From Pseudomonas sp. 5P_3.1_Bac2 (lineage in GTDB: Bacteria; Pseudomonadota; Gammaproteobacteria; Pseudomonadales; Pseudomonadaceae): a DNA stretch of 64,000 bases. The translations under genes and the position numbers were made by a program. The notes below the pieces were generated by a model. It was not told where the DNA came from. It worked only from the letters and a program-made list of their open reading frames with translations, and searched no databases. Below are positions 46,906-56,829 of this stretch, in pieces. Within the stretch, counting starts at the first letter, position 1; each line of letters begins with the position of its first letter. The DNA lies in contig NZ_JANLNY010000022.1 in assembly GCF_025465995.1 (NCBI RefSeq), positions 248,001 to 312,000 of the forward strand, in the 5' to 3' direction.

Positions 46906-47247
46906 GATGCCCCCCACTTCCCTAGTGCAGTTTGGATGTTCGCTGCTGCCCCCTGGCATTGTCTTGTGCTGTGCGGCAGGAGCAGAACGAACTGATTAGT
47001 ACGGCAGTTTCCATCTATGCCTGGCGCCAGATTAGGCCGCCCTATCAGGCCCATCAAGGCAACTCAGGAGGAAAATTCATACATCTGTTTAACAGACTTA
47101 CAGTTCTACTGTTAAATGAATTGTCTGAAAAAGCTATCAGCACAGAAGATAGAGCAGGTGCTGAGGGCAAGACGATTCAACAATCTACACATTACCGGAC
47201 ACGATGTCGGGACGGCGCCAGCGGCCCCGCCCCGATCAGCGGTAGAG
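46906..47247. other. Non-coding gap algQ / hemY with AT-rich core
   Basis: No recognisable gene, although one 133-codon frame is open. The core 47071-47140 has 21 G/C in 70 bases, far below the surroundings. It holds inverted repeats and, on the plus strand, an ideal AGGAGGA (47066-47072) not followed by ATG, GTG or TTG at the proper distance. It presumably includes the algQ promoter. Confidence 0.5.
47088..47116. repeat. Inverted repeats in the algQ upstream region
   Basis: TTTAACAG (47088-47095) and CTGTTAAA (47109-47116) are perfect complements 13 bases apart. Nested palindromes CTGTT-T-AACAG (47085-47095) and ACAGT-TCT-ACTGT (47100-47112) share the same bases. Suggests a regulator site or a structured leader. 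Confidence 0.6.
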
Positions 47248-48501
47248 CTACGTTAACACCGCAACGCTTGGCTGCGACAACCGTGGGTCGAGTAGGCGCA
47301 GGCCTTCTTGATACAGACTGTTGCTGCGATTGAGGTCACCTTGCTGCACCATCAGCCCGGCCAACTCTGCGCAAGTCTCAGGATGGCGGTCAAAGGCCAG
47401 ACTGGCTTCGAGGTAATCCCGGGCCTTACCCCACAGCTGGTTATGCAGGCACAGGCGGCCCAGCGTCAGCAGCAGGCTTGGGTCTTCGGGGTGCTGTTTG
47501 AGCCAGGCCTCGGCGCTTTGCAGCTGCTTGCCCGAATCACGACCATGCAACAGGCCGTATAGACGCACCAAGGCCACATCGTAATTCTGCTTAAGGGCCT
47601 GGCGCAGCAACTCCTCCGCCTCGGCCTCCGCCCCCAACAGGCGTAGCTGCTCAGCGTAGGCCGCAAGTAAAGCCGGCTCCTGCCGCTGGGCGCTGGCCAA
47701 GCTTTGCCAAACCTGCTGCAACGCGCTGAGGCTTGCGCTGTTATCACCGGCAGTGGCCTTACTCACTTCCTGCAAACGCCCCAGCCAAGCCTGGCGCTGC
47801 AGCTCATTGAATTGCGCGCTGCCCAGCACATTGGCCTTGCGCAATTGTGGCAGTAAGCCGAGCAAGCCCGACCAATCGCTATTCTGCCAATACAGTTGCT
47901 GCAACTGGCGCATCACCAAGGGTTGCTGCGGATGGCGGGCGTGCATCAACTGCAAGGTTTCCTGCGCCGCGGCAGCTTGCCCGCGCTGGCTTTGTAATTG
48001 TGCATGCTGCAGGGCGATGGCGACTTCAGCCTCAGGCTGTTGCTTGAGGGCTTGTTCGAGCAGCGCATCGCTTTCCTCATACTGCTGCAGCTCATGGGCC
48101 GCCTGCGCTGCGCCCAAGAAGAACGGCAGTGGCTGATCATCGTGGTGCGCCGCGCGCTTAAGATGACGCAGGGCCGAGTGCCAGCGGCCTTCGGCCAGCT
48201 CTAAAAAGCCCTGCTTGGCAGCCAAACGCACACGGCGCAGACGATGCAAACGCGACCAGGGATTGAGCATGCCGCCCGACACCACCAGCAAGCGCAAACC
48301 ACGTCGCAGCAAGTAAACCAGCAGCCACAGAACCAGGATTAGGCCGACAAAAGCCCACAGGCTCGACTCATAGCGAAAGCCCTTGAGCGCGATCAGCACA
48401 TAGCCTTTGTGCTGCAGTAACGGCGCGCCAAACCACAGCAATGCCGCCACTACGGCAACGATCAGTAGGGTAATCAAGCCAACGCGATAACGTCGCTTCA
48501 T
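47248..48501 (-). CDS. hemY: HemY-like TPR membrane protein
   Basis: Protein of 417 residues of the proteobacterial HemY family (not the protoporphyrinogen oxidase of the same name). Two N-terminal membrane helices (about 7-27 and 47-66) are followed by a cytosolic or periplasmic array of TPR-type helices (LALRHLKRAA-like pairs to about 400). Implicated by position in late haem synthesis; biochemical role unclear. Starts inside the hemX stop (ATGA). Last gene of the hemC-hemD-hemX-hemY operon. Confidence 0.88.
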   Translation of the reverse strand: MKRRYRVGLITLLIVAVVAALLWFGAPLLQHKGYVLIALKGFRYESSLWAFVGLILVLWLLVYLLRRGLRLLVVSGGMLNPWSRLHRLRRVRLAAKQGFLELAEGRWHSALRHLKRAAHHDDQPLPFFLGAAQAAHELQQYEESDALLEQALKQQPEAEVAIALQHAQLQSQRGQAAAAQETLQLMHARHPQQPLVMRQLQQLYWQNSDWSGLLGLLPQLRKANVLGSAQFNELQRQAWLGRLQEVSKATAGDNSASLSALQQVWQSLASAQRQEPALLAAYAEQLRLLGAEAEAEELLRQALKQNYDVALVRLYGLLHGRDSGKQLQSAEAWLKQHPEDPSLLLTLGRLCLHNQLWGKARDYLEASLAFDRHPETCAELAGLMVQQGDLNRSNSLYQEGLRLLDPRLSQPSVAVLT

Positions 48502-49682
48502 TGTTCACCCCCAACCGCCGCCTCGCCTGATGCAGTGGGTTCGCCTTGCTTAGTGCGCGCTTCCAGCTTGGCCTGGATGTAGGCCTGCACGGCGTTCAAC
48601 GCCGGGGCGAGATTAGGCGGCACCACCTTAACCGGGCGCTTGAGCAACTCATCGACCTGGCTGATCAGGGCACCACTGTTGGAATTCTCCGTGGCGAAAT
48701 GCACGTTCAAGACTTCCCGCGCCTGGTGCAGAGACTGCTGATAAATCTCGCTCTGCCCATGCAGGGCAGCCCACTGCGCTTGCTCTAAAGCCAAGCTTAG
48801 GGCCAGGCGCACCTGGCTCAGCTCTTGGCCGGCGAGCAACGGACGGATGTTTTCATCAGCGGAAAAGTCGATGCGGAAATACTGCGCCAAGGTGCTTAGG
48901 CCGCGCTGCCACCACTGTGGGTCGGCGCCGCCTTCGTCGGCCAGTTCACGCAGCACGCCACCCTCACCACTAAAGTTGGGGGCCAGGGTGTTAAGCGCGG
49001 AGGTTTGCTCGCGCAGCGCCGCCAGTTGCAGGAACAGCCCTTCGCGGTCCGGATTATCGGTAGAACGCAGGGCTAACAAGGCTTTGGCCACTTGCTCACG
49101 GGCGGCAAAGGCCGCCGGGTCGTCTTGCTCATGGAGGATTTCATCCGCCGCGTTGACCAAGGCCGTGGCGCTGGGAATATCCTGCAAGGCAGACAAGCGC
49201 AGACTGGCCAGACGCAACAAATGCTCGGCCTCAGCCAAGCGCCAGTCTTGGCGGCTGGCACCGAGCGCCGTTTCAAGACGCTGATTGAGCAGTTGCTGAT
49301 CGCCTTGCAGCTGGCTCAGCAGTTGGTTTCGCCCCTCCAGCTCAGCTGGGGTGGGTAACTGATTGAGGCGCTCGGTCAGGCTCTGCCCGGCGCGGGCCAC
49401 TTCCTGCGCATCGCTGCGCACCGCTTGCAGCTGATCGAGTTGCTGCTGCTCACGGGTATCCAGTGCATGCAACTGCCACAAGCCCCAACCGCCGGTACCC
49501 GCGCCCACCACGCCGACCAGCAAGGCCAGCAAGACTAGGCTTTTGCCCGCGCCAGACGACTTGCGCCCAGCCAAGGGCGGGCTATTGGACAGCTCGACGC
49601 CAGCGTCAGCAGACGCATAGGCCTGATCCTGAGCAGTGTTCTTCTTCGGGGCTGCTTCGTTAGCAGTAGTTGCTTCGCTCAC
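48498..49682 (-). CDS. hemX: HemX-like membrane protein (uroporphyrinogen-III C-methyltransferase family name)
   Basis: Protein of 394 residues with a Lys/Ala-rich cytosolic N-terminus, one membrane helix (about 49-68, LVLLALLVGVVGAGTGGW), and a long coiled-coil periplasmic part. E. coli HemX was named a uroporphyrinogen methyltransferase but the sequence has no SAM-binding motif, so the enzymatic name is doubtful. GTG start at 49682 with AAAGGA upstream; the longer frame is not conserved. Overlaps hemY by 4 bp and follows hemD by 16 bp. Confidence 0.86.
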   Translation of the reverse strand: MSEATTANEAAPKKNTAQDQAYASADAGVELSNSPPLAGRKSSGAGKSLVLLALLVGVVGAGTGGWGLWQLHALDTREQQQLDQLQAVRSDAQEVARAGQSLTERLNQLPTPAELEGRNQLLSQLQGDQQLLNQRLETALGASRQDWRLAEAEHLLRLASLRLSALQDIPSATALVNAADEILHEQDDPAAFAAREQVAKALLALRSTDNPDREGLFLQLAALREQTSALNTLAPNFSGEGGVLRELADEGGADPQWWQRGLSTLAQYFRIDFSADENIRPLLAGQELSQVRLALSLALEQAQWAALHGQSEIYQQSLHQAREVLNVHFATENSNSGALISQVDELLKRPVKVVPPNLAPALNAVQAYIQAKLEARTKQGEPTASGEAAVGGEQ

Positions 49683-49698
49683 GTATCCATCCTTTGCG

Positions 49699-50472
49699 TC
49701 AGAGTTCGATAGCAGCCTGCCGATGCAGGGCTGCCAGCAACGCCGTGGTACTGGCTCCACGGCAATCCACTATAGATTGTGCACCCGCCTGGCGCGCCAT
49801 CTCGGCCACCCGCGGGCTCGGTACAAATAAGGTTAGCTTAGCCAGATCGGGCCAAGCCGCGCCGGCCAGCTCGCGCAAATGCAAAAATCCCTGCCCACTG
49901 CTGACCACCAGCGCATTCAAGTGTTCCTCAACCACTCGCTGCGCGAGGGCCCCAGACGGGTAGCTGGGCAGCACTCGGCGATACAGAGGCAGATAGTCCA
50001 CCTGCGCGCCGCTGTCACGCAAGCGTTCAGCTAACAGCTCGCGGCCATCCTCGCCACGAACCAGTAACACCTTGACCGGCTGCGCCTGTTCAAGCAACTG
50101 CTGCATGGGGGCAAGCGCCAGCAAGGCTTCGCTGTCATCACCTTGGGCTGGGTAGTCTACGTGCCGCGCAAAGCCTTGCAACACCTGCGCCGTAGCGCCC
50201 CCCACGGTAAACCAGCGCAGCGAGGCCGGAGGTTGCCGCTGGAGATTCTGCAACTGGCTGATAAGCAGGCGCGCCGCCGGTTTGCTGACCACAATGACGG
50301 CGTCATAACGCTCGATGTGCTCAATCAGGCTCAGTTGCCCTGGGTTAAGCCGCAGCGCTTCAGTCGCCAGTAACGGCATGCAACTGCTGTAAACCCCGTG
50401 CGGCGCGAGGCTGGCCGCCAGCTCAGTGCAATCCTGAGCCGGCCGCGTCAGCAGCAAGCGCCAACGTTTCAC
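49699..50472 (-). CDS. hemD: Uroporphyrinogen-III synthase
   Basis: HemD (257 residues) closes hydroxymethylbilane with inversion of ring D. Sequence conservation is low in this family; recognisable parts are [13 protein letters not shown] at the start, [12 protein letters not shown] and the [13 protein letters not shown] segment, which fit the two-lobed HemD fold. GTG start overlapping the hemC stop (GTGA), so it is coupled to hemC, its pathway predecessor. Confidence 0.9.
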   Translation of the reverse strand: MKRWRLLLTRPAQDCTELAASLAPHGVYSSCMPLLATEALRLNPGQLSLIEHIERYDAVIVVSKPAARLLISQLQNLQRQPPASLRWFTVGGATAQVLQGFARHVDYPAQGDDSEALLALAPMQQLLEQAQPVKVLLVRGEDGRELLAERLRDSGAQVDYLPLYRRVLPSYPSGALAQRVVEEHLNALVVSSGQGFLHLRELAGAAWPDLAKLTLFVPSPRVAEMARQAGAQSIVDCRGASTTALLAALHRQAAIEL

Positions 50473-51407
50473 TCGCCGCCGGCCTCGCCATAGACCGCTT
50501 GCAGGATAGCGCCGGCGCCTTGCGCCAACAGCGCTTCGGCAACGGCCACACCAAGCTGCTCAGCGCTTGCTGCGCTGGCCCGCTGCTCGGCACGCAGTAA
50601 CTGGCTGCCATCGGGCTGGCCAACCAAGCCACGCAGCCACAACTGCTCGCCTTCCAGCACGGCATAACAGGCAATCGGTACTTGGCAGCCGCCGTTAAGG
50701 TGCTTGTTCAGGGCACGCTCGGCGGTTACGCGCAAGGCCGTGGCGCGGTGATGCAGCGGCGCCAACAAGCCATGGATTTCGCTGTCAGCGGTGCGGCATT
50801 CGATGCCCACCGCACCTTGGCCACCGGCGGGCAGGCTGTCTTCGACGCTGATCGAGGAGCGGATGCGCTCAGCAAAGCCCAGACGAATCAGGCCAGCCGC
50901 GGCCAGAATGATCGCGTCGTACTCACCGGCATCGAGCTTGGCCAGACGGGTGTTGACGTTGCCGCGCAGGAAATTAATGGTCAGATCCGGGCGCTGCGCC
51001 AGCAGCTGGGCCTGACGGCGCAGGCTGGAGGTGCCGACGATGCTGCCGGCCGGCAACTCGGCCAGGCTGGCGTAGGTATTGGAGACAAAGGCATCGCGCG
51101 GGTCTTCACGCTCGCAGATGCAGTACAGGCCCAGGCCTTCGGGGAAGTCCATCGGCACATCCTTCATCGAATGCACGGCGATGTCTGCCTCGTTTTCCAG
51201 CAAGGCGGTTTCCAGTTCTTTAACGAACAGACCTTTGCCGCCGATTTTCGCCAAGGGCGCGTCGAGGATCTTATCGCCACGGCTGACCATGGGCACCAGA
51301 CTGACCTTAAGGCCAGGGTGAGCCTGTTCAAGACGGGCTTTGACGTGTTCAGCCTGCCACAGGGCTAGGGCACTTTTGCGGGTAGCGATGCGGATTTCGC
51401 GGGACAT
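50469..51407 (-). CDS. hemC: Porphobilinogen deaminase
   Basis: Hydroxymethylbilane synthase (312 residues) polymerising four porphobilinogens. The cysteine that holds the dipyrromethane cofactor is Cys241 in [13 protein letters not shown]; the substrate-binding arginines SSLRRQAQL and [10 protein letters not shown] are present. I prefer the ATG at 51407 ([12 protein letters not shown]), the usual start, over one four codons earlier. First gene of the hem operon, downstream of algR in the same direction. Confidence 0.95.
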   Translation of the reverse strand: MSREIRIATRKSALALWQAEHVKARLEQAHPGLKVSLVPMVSRGDKILDAPLAKIGGKGLFVKELETALLENEADIAVHSMKDVPMDFPEGLGLYCICEREDPRDAFVSNTYASLAELPAGSIVGTSSLRRQAQLLAQRPDLTINFLRGNVNTRLAKLDAGEYDAIILAAAGLIRLGFAERIRSSISVEDSLPAGGQGAVGIECRTADSEIHGLLAPLHHRATALRVTAERALNKHLNGGCQVPIACYAVLEGEQLWLRGLVGQPDGSQLLRAEQRASAASAEQLGVAVAEALLAQGAGAILQAVYGEAGGE

Positions 51408-51602
51408 GGGCAATTCCATAAAACGAACTGCCGGACATGATAACAGGCCGGCCCGTTTCGGGTCTGATCACTGTTCAGCTCAACGGCGCCGCTATAAAGA
51501 CACAACCCAACTGCGGCGACAGGCAAGACTACGAGGTTAGGGCTTCCCCTATCCCCCCAGGCCTGTGGCCAGCACGGCACAGAGCAAAGGTAACGCGCTG
51601 TG

Positions 51603-52346
51603 TCAGAGGTTTTGCATGAGCTTGCGCACGCCAGCGACATGGCGGCGGCTAACGATCAGGGCTTCGTCATGCATGCCCTTGAGGTACAGCTGGAAGTGAC
51701 CCAAAGGAGTGCGCTGCAAACGCTCAATGCGTTCACGGGCAACCAAAGCGTTGCGGTGGATGCGCACAAAACGCTCGCCGAACTCTTCCTCCAGTGCTTT
51801 GAGTGGCTCATCCAACAGCACTTCGCCGCCGGTATGGCGCAGCGTCACGTACTTGTGATCGGCAATGAAGTAGATCACCTGGCTCAGCGGGATCAGCTCA
51901 ATGCCTTTGCGCGTACGCGCACTGATATGGCTACGCGGTACACCGGCCACAGCAGCAGGCCGGGTTAACGCAGCGAGTTGCACGCGGTTAGGCCGCTCGG
52001 CCTTTTTCAGCGCTTCGGCCAGGCTCTCAGGACGCACCGGCTTAACCAGATAGCCCACCGCGCTGACCTGAAAAGCCTCGACCGCAAACTCGTCATAAGC
52101 TGTACAAAAAATCACCGCTGGTGGCGCTTCACGCTCACACAGTTTGGCCGCTACCTGCAGGCCATCCAGCCCAGGCATGCGGATATCAAGCAAAACCACA
52201 TCGGGTTTTAGGCTTTCAATCAGGCTCAGAGCCTCTTCGCCATTGCTGGCCGAGGGTTCAAGAACGCGATAGCCGTCGAGTTCGCTCACCATTCGGCTCA
52301 GGCGTTCACGGGCCAGGGGTTCATCATCGACAATCAGTACATTCAT
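51603..52346 (-). CDS. algR: LytTR-family response regulator AlgR
   Basis: Response regulator of 247 residues: receiver with phosphoacceptor Asp54 (VLLDIRMPGLDG), then a C-terminal LytTR DNA-binding domain (about 140-245, FVRIHRNALVARERIERL). In P. aeruginosa AlgR controls alginate, type IV pili and rhamnolipid genes. Its start overlaps the algZ stop (ATGA), so the sensor and regulator are translationally coupled. The alginate genes themselves are not in this window. Confidence 0.95.
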   Translation of the reverse strand: MNVLIVDDEPLARERLSRMVSELDGYRVLEPSASNGEEALSLIESLKPDVVLLDIRMPGLDGLQVAAKLCEREAPPAVIFCTAYDEFAVEAFQVSAVGYLVKPVRPESLAEALKKAERPNRVQLAALTRPAAVAGVPRSHISARTRKGIELIPLSQVIYFIADHKYVTLRHTGGEVLLDEPLKALEEEFGERFVRIHRNALVARERIERLQRTPLGHFQLYLKGMHDEALIVSRRHVAGVRKLMQNL

Positions 52347-53428
52347 AGTGCACGGGCTTCCTGCTTCGTTCTAGCACAAGGATAGCTTAGACAAGTGAAG
52401 TGACGACCTTCACGGCGCTCAACACTCAGACTGGCCTTTGGTCCAAAAAGTGCCACTAGTCGCGCATCGACATTGCTCAAGGCCTGGTGAGTTCCGCGTG
52501 ATAAAGGCTCCTCGCCTAGCGGTTCGTATGGATTGCTCACACACAACGCAAATACTCCCTTTTGATAACTCGCTTCGACCCGTACAACCCCGCCTTCTAT
52601 CCGTGGCTGAATGCCATAAACCAGCGCATTTTCCAGCAAGGGTTGCAAAGTTAACTGTGGAATGGGCAAGTCATCCGGCACATCAACAACCTCCCACTGC
52701 AACTGTAGACGCTCGCCGAGCCGATAGCGCTCAATCGATAAATATCGTTGCGCTAATTCAACTTCTTCACGCCACGACACCAGGCTGCCGGGCTTAGCCA
52801 GACTGGCGCGAAACAGGTCCGAGAGGTCTAGTACCGCCTGTTCCGCTTTAGGCGGATCGACCGCGACCAAACTGGCAATGCTATTGAGGCTGTTAAACAG
52901 AAAGTGTGGGCGGATGCGCGCCTGCAGCGACTCGATCCGCGCTTGCAGCTCGGCGCGCTGCTGCTTGCGCCATTGGCTCTGCAAGTAAAAATAGCGCAGC
53001 AATAAGGCCGACATGATCAAACTGATCAGACCGTGACGTAAGTAAGGATAGACCTCAGCGCTGCGCGGCAGCGGGCCGCCTAATTCATAGTGATCGGCCA
53101 CAGCGGTGCAGAGCAGGCTTAACACCACCACGATAAGGCAACACAAGGTGCCGGCCACAGCCACTGGCATACGCGCCAAGAGCGGGCGTAAACGGCACAA
53201 AATGGCCGCCGACAGCAGCACCATCCACTGCACAAACAAGGAAGTCAGGGCCAAACGCACCCAGTCGAAGCCCGGCGTCATCGGCTGCGCCAAGACCAGC
53301 ACCAGCACCAATAACTCGGCCAACAGCACCATGCTCAATAAAGCTTCCGGCTCACACAGGGCCGGGACGAAGAAATCGTCCAGCTCCGGTTGTTGGGTGC
53401 TGCTAGCTGTTCTGATCTTCATTGCCAT
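52343..53428 (-). CDS. algZ: LytS-type sensor kinase AlgZ/FimS
   Basis: Membrane sensor of 361 residues. Four or five N-terminal helices (about 28-150) precede a His-kinase domain of the LytS/YehU class: the histidine lies in ARIRPHFLFNSLNSIASL and an N-box in LQPLLENALVYGI. Typical glycine-rich ATP-lid motifs are not evident, as noted for P. aeruginosa FimS. Partner of AlgR. In-frame ATGs at 53428 and 53422 (and GTG 53431) are all possible starts behind one GGAA. Confidence 0.9.
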   Translation of the reverse strand: MAMKIRTASSTQQPELDDFFVPALCEPEALLSMVLLAELLVLVLVLAQPMTPGFDWVRLALTSLFVQWMVLLSAAILCRLRPLLARMPVAVAGTLCCLIVVVLSLLCTAVADHYELGGPLPRSAEVYPYLRHGLISLIMSALLLRYFYLQSQWRKQQRAELQARIESLQARIRPHFLFNSLNSIASLVAVDPPKAEQAVLDLSDLFRASLAKPGSLVSWREEVELAQRYLSIERYRLGERLQLQWEVVDVPDDLPIPQLTLQPLLENALVYGIQPRIEGGVVRVEASYQKGVFALCVSNPYEPLGEEPLSRGTHQALSNVDARLVALFGPKASLSVERREGRHFTCLSYPCARTKQEARAL

Positions 53429-53703
53429 CACTTCCGCAGGACTTCATCGCCACTCTCTAAGCAGCACAGAGCGCCATAATCACACGGGCCGACGAAGAAA
53501 ACTTTGCGCCAGCGCGCCATCGGCACATCTGCCCAAGCGCCGTGGCAGAGGGCCAACAGCGGCGCCAATGGCTAAATTGGCCATCACCCAGATAAAGCGA
53601 CGCGGCGAAACTAGCTGCCAGCCTGCTATGATCGGCACACTTTTTTGTCTGCCGGCCGCCCACCCGTGGCCAGCCCGTTTTAGCGCACCAGCCGAGCACA
53701 GCC

Positions 53704-55098
53704 ATGAGCACTGAAAAAACCAACCAATCCTGGGGCGGCCGCTTCAGCGAACCCGTCGACGCCTTTGTGGCCCGTTTCACCGCCTCGGTGGAGTTCGACA
53801 AACGCCTGTATCGCCACGACATCATGGGCTCCATCGCCCACGCCACGATGCTGGCCAAAGTCGGCGTGCTGACCGATGCCGAGCGCGACAGCATCATTGA
53901 TGGCCTGCAAACCATCCAGAGCGAAATCGAAGCCGGCCAGTTCGACTGGCGCGTTGACCTCGAAGACGTGCACATGAACATCGAAGCGCGCCTGACCGAC
54001 CGCATCGGCATCACCGGCAAAAAACTGCACACCGGGCGCAGCCGTAACGACCAAGTGGCCACCGATATCCGCCTGTGGCTGCGCGATGAAATCGACCTGA
54101 TCCTGGCCGAAATCACCCGCCTGCAACAGGGCTTGCTGGAACAAGCTGAGCGTGAAGCCGAGACCATCATGCCCGGTTTCACTCACCTGCAAACTGCCCA
54201 GCCAGTGACCTTTGGCCACCACCTGCTGGCGTGGTTCGAGATGCTCAGCCGCGACTACGAGCGTTTGGTCGACTGCCGCAAGCGCACCAACCGCATGCCG
54301 CTGGGCTCGGCCGCACTGGCCGGCACCACCTACCCGATTCAGCGCGAAATCACGGCCGAGCTGCTCGGCTTTGAAGCCGTGGGTGGCAACTCCCTGGACG
54401 GCGTCTCCGATCGCGACTTCGCCATCGAGTTCTGCGCCGCCGCGTCCCTGGCCATGATGCACCTGTCGCGCTTCTCCGAAGAGCTGGTGCTGTGGACCAG
54501 CGCGCAGTTCCAGTTTATCGACCTGCCAGATCGCTTCTGCACCGGCAGCTCGATCATGCCGCAAAAGAAAAACCCCGACGTGCCCGAGCTGGTACGCGGC
54601 AAAACCGGTCGTGTGTTCGGCGCCCTGACCGGCCTGCTGACCTTGATGAAGGGCCAACCGCTGGCCTACAACAAGGACAACCAGGAAGACAAAGAGCCGC
54701 TGTTCGACGCCGCCGACACCTTGCGTGACAGCCTGCGCGCCTTTGCCGACATGATCCCAGCGCTCAAGCCCAAGCACGCGATCATGCGTGAAGCGGCCCT
54801 GCGTGGTTTCTCCACCGCCACGGACCTGGCCGACTACCTGGTGCGCAAAGGCCTGCCGTTCCGCGACTGCCACGAGATCGTCGGGCATGCCGTTAAGTAC
54901 GGCGTGCAAACCGGTAAAGACCTGGCCGAGATGAGCCTGGACGAGCTGCGCCAGTTCAGCGATCAAATCGAGCAGGATGTGTTCGCCGTGCTGACCCTCG
55001 AAGGCTCGGTGAATGCCCGTGACCATATTGGCGGCACCGCGCCTAACCAAGTGCGCAAAGCCGTAGTGCGGGGCCGTGACCTGCTGGCCAGCCGCTAA
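53704..55098 (+). CDS. argH: Argininosuccinate lyase
   Basis: Last enzyme of arginine synthesis (464 residues), splitting argininosuccinate to arginine and fumarate. The fumarase-superfamily signature [12 protein letters not shown] with its catalytic serine is present, as are [12 protein letters not shown] and the C-terminal domain. Divergent from algZ. The P-loop gene starts one base after its stop codon (TAAGATG), suggesting read-through translation of a downstream gene set. Confidence 0.97.
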   Translation: MSTEKTNQSWGGRFSEPVDAFVARFTASVEFDKRLYRHDIMGSIAHATMLAKVGVLTDAERDSIIDGLQTIQSEIEAGQFDWRVDLEDVHMNIEARLTDRIGITGKKLHTGRSRNDQVATDIRLWLRDEIDLILAEITRLQQGLLEQAEREAETIMPGFTHLQTAQPVTFGHHLLAWFEMLSRDYERLVDCRKRTNRMPLGSAALAGTTYPIQREITAELLGFEAVGGNSLDGVSDRDFAIEFCAAASLAMMHLSRFSEELVLWTSAQFQFIDLPDRFCTGSSIMPQKKNPDVPELVRGKTGRVFGALTGLLTLMKGQPLAYNKDNQEDKEPLFDAADTLRDSLRAFADMIPALKPKHAIMREAALRGFSTATDLADYLVRKGLPFRDCHEIVGHAVKYGVQTGKDLAEMSLDELRQFSDQIEQDVFAVLTLEGSVNARDHIGGTAPNQVRKAVVRGRDLLASR

Positions 55099-55099
55099 G

Positions 55100-55669
55100 A
55101 TGGCAGACAATGCGCCAGGACGGCGCATTTCCGTGGTCGGTTGCTCGGGCTCGGGCAAGACCACCCTGGCTCGCCAGTTGGCCAGGCGATTAGGCTATCC
55201 ACATGTCGAGCTGGATGCGCTGTATCACCAACCCAACTGGCAGCCCTTGGCCGATGAAGTTTTCCTGCACCAGGTCAACGAGCAACTGCAAGGCGAGCAC
55301 TGGGTGGTTGAGGGCAACTACAGCCTAGTGCGCCCGCAGATTCTTAAGCATTCAGACATGGTCATCTGGCTCGACTTACCGCGCGCCACCGTCATGCGCC
55401 AAGTCATCCTGCGCACCCTCAAGCGCCTGCTAAGCCGCGAAGAACTGTGGAACGGCAACCGCGAGCGCTGGAGCAATCTATTCAAGCTCAACCCACGCCA
55501 ATCCATTTTGGCCTGGGCGTGGACACGCCACCCGGTGTACCGCAAGCGCTACACAGCAGAGATGCAGGCCGTCACGCCAAACCAACGCTACATCCGCCTT
55601 GGCTCCCATGCCGCCGCCGAACAATTGCTGAATAGCCTGTGCGCCCAAGTGCCGGCAAGGAGAACCTGA
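55100..55669 (+). CDS. P-loop NTPase, FlaR/adenylate-kinase-like (topology modulation family)
   Basis: Protein of 189 residues with Walker A GCSGSGKTT (Lys20) and the segments ELDALYHQPNW and WVVEGNY typical of proteins annotated as DNA topology modulation protein FlaR, a family of small kinase-like NTPases of unproven function. A basic region NRERWSNLFKLNPRQS follows. It begins one base past the argH stop and its own stop overlaps the next start (TGATG), so it is probably expressed with argH and the GNAT gene. Confidence 0.82.
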   Translation: MADNAPGRRISVVGCSGSGKTTLARQLARRLGYPHVELDALYHQPNWQPLADEVFLHQVNEQLQGEHWVVEGNYSLVRPQILKHSDMVIWLDLPRATVMRQVILRTLKRLLSREELWNGNRERWSNLFKLNPRQSILAWAWTRHPVYRKRYTAEMQAVTPNQRYIRLGSHAAAEQLLNSLCAQVPARRT

Positions 55670-56151
55670 TGTCCCTGCATATCCGCCCCGCCACCGCTGC
55701 CGACGCGCAGCTGATCCTCGGTTTTATCCGCGATCTGGCGATTTACGAAAAAGCCGAGCATGAGGTGAAAACCGATGTCGCCGGTATCCGCGCCAGCCTG
55801 TTCGCCGAGAACAGCACGGCGCATGGCCTGATCTGCGAATACCAAGGCCAGGCCATTGGCTATGCCGTGTACTTCTTTAACTACTCGACCTGGCTGGGCA
55901 AGCACGGCTTGTATCTGGAAGACCTCTATATCGATCCCAACCAGCGCGGTATTGGCGCGGGCAAGGCACTGCTACGGCATTTGGCCCAGTTAGCCCTGAG
56001 CAATGGTTGCGGCCGCTTTGAATGGTCGGTATTGGACTGGAACACCCCGGCCATCGAGTTTTACCAATCCGTCGGTGCCAGAGCGCAAGAAGAGTGGACC
56101 CTCTACCGCCTGACCGGCCAAGCCCTGCTGGACTTCGCCCAAGGAGACTAA
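55669..56151 (+). CDS. GNAT-family N-acetyltransferase
   Basis: Acetyltransferase of 160 residues. The GNAT core is clear: IRPATAADAQLILGFIRDLA at the start, YLEDLYIDPNQRGIGAGKAL (the acetyl-CoA pyrophosphate loop RGIGAG) and the C-terminal NTPAIEFYQSVGAR. It resembles diamine/spermidine acetyltransferase-like GNATs (YFFNYSTWLGKHG). Substrate unknown. Starts inside the stop codon of the P-loop gene and is followed two bases later by the next gene. Confidence 0.88.
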   Translation: MSLHIRPATAADAQLILGFIRDLAIYEKAEHEVKTDVAGIRASLFAENSTAHGLICEYQGQAIGYAVYFFNYSTWLGKHGLYLEDLYIDPNQRGIGAGKALLRHLAQLALSNGCGRFEWSVLDWNTPAIEFYQSVGARAQEEWTLYRLTGQALLDFAQGD

Positions 56152-56153
56152 AC

Positions 56154-56429
56154 ATGAGCAGCAACGAGCAAGAAGACGAAGACTTCGCCCAAGACACCCT
56201 GAGCCAAGCCATCGAAAACCAATTGCAAGCCGGCGACCCCGCCTTTGTCCAAGCCGTGCTGAACAAGCTGACTTTGGTCGGCTATGAGCGCGAAGAAATC
56301 ATTGCCATGATGGCCGTGGTGCTGGCCGATGAGATCGACTTGATGCTCAGCCAAGACCGCCCATTCGACAGCAATCGCTACGAGCAAGGCCTGCGCGCCC
56401 TGCCCAGCCTGCCAGAGGAACGCGAGTAA
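56154..56429 (+). CDS. Small acidic hypothetical protein
   Basis: Protein of 91 residues, strongly acidic at the N-terminus (EQEDEDFAQD) and helical throughout, with KLTLVGYEREEIIAMMAVVLADEID in the middle. I do not recognise the family by name. It has a perfect AAGGAG ribosome binding site and begins 2 bp after the GNAT stop, so it is the last member of the argH-linked run. Length and layout suggest a soluble regulatory or adaptor protein, but no function can be assigned. Confidence 0.75.
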   Translation: MSSNEQEDEDFAQDTLSQAIENQLQAGDPAFVQAVLNKLTLVGYEREEIIAMMAVVLADEIDLMLSQDRPFDSNRYEQGLRALPSLPEERE

Positions 56430-56583
56430 CTGGCTAACCCTGAACAACCGATTTCTGGCAGCATCAACCCCTAGCAACTCCCGGCAGGCTTCACTACGCT
56501 GCTAACTGCAACACCGCCGTTGACCACAGCAGGCGCTGCCGGCCTTGGCCGCAGCTGACATACAACAACAAGCTGGAGTACCT

Positions 56584-56829
56584 ATGGCCTTTACCCCCGA
56601 GTTGATCGCGGAATTGGAAATCCTTGCCCTGTTTAACCTCAGCAGCACCCAAGAAGGCATCAAGGTCCATCACACCGCCTCCCCCAGCGCCGTCGCTGCT
56701 GCCCAGCGACTGCATGACAAAGGCCTTATCAGCCAAGCCGATGGCGGTTATCTCACTAGCCTAGGTTTAGATGCGGCCGAACACGCCCAAGCGCTACTGA
56801 CCATCCTCGACGTCAGCCAAACCGCCTGA
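56584..56829 (+). CDS. TIGR02647-family small protein
   Basis: Protein of 81 residues starting AFTPELIAELEILALFNL, then HHTASPSAVAAAQRLHDKGL and GGYLTSLGLDAAEHAQALL. This pattern matches the TIGR02647 family of small pseudomonad proteins; the helix-turn-helix-like layout with a winged G-G-Y-L-T turn resembles a MarR/PadR-type wing, but DNA binding is inference. ATG at 56584 chosen. Lies between the argH run and cyaA. Confidence 0.8.
   Translation: MAFTPELIAELEILALFNLSSTQEGIKVHHTASPSAVAAAQRLHDKGLISQADGGYLTSLGLDAAEHAQALLTILDVSQTA

Noticed and set aside
46932..47333. Open frame of 133 codons on the plus strand across the algQ-hemY gap
   Set aside because: No known family, no ribosome binding site at its start, runs into hemY antisense.
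53680..55164. Open frame of 494 codons opposite argH
   Set aside because: Shadow; argH has the lyase signature and the correct length.
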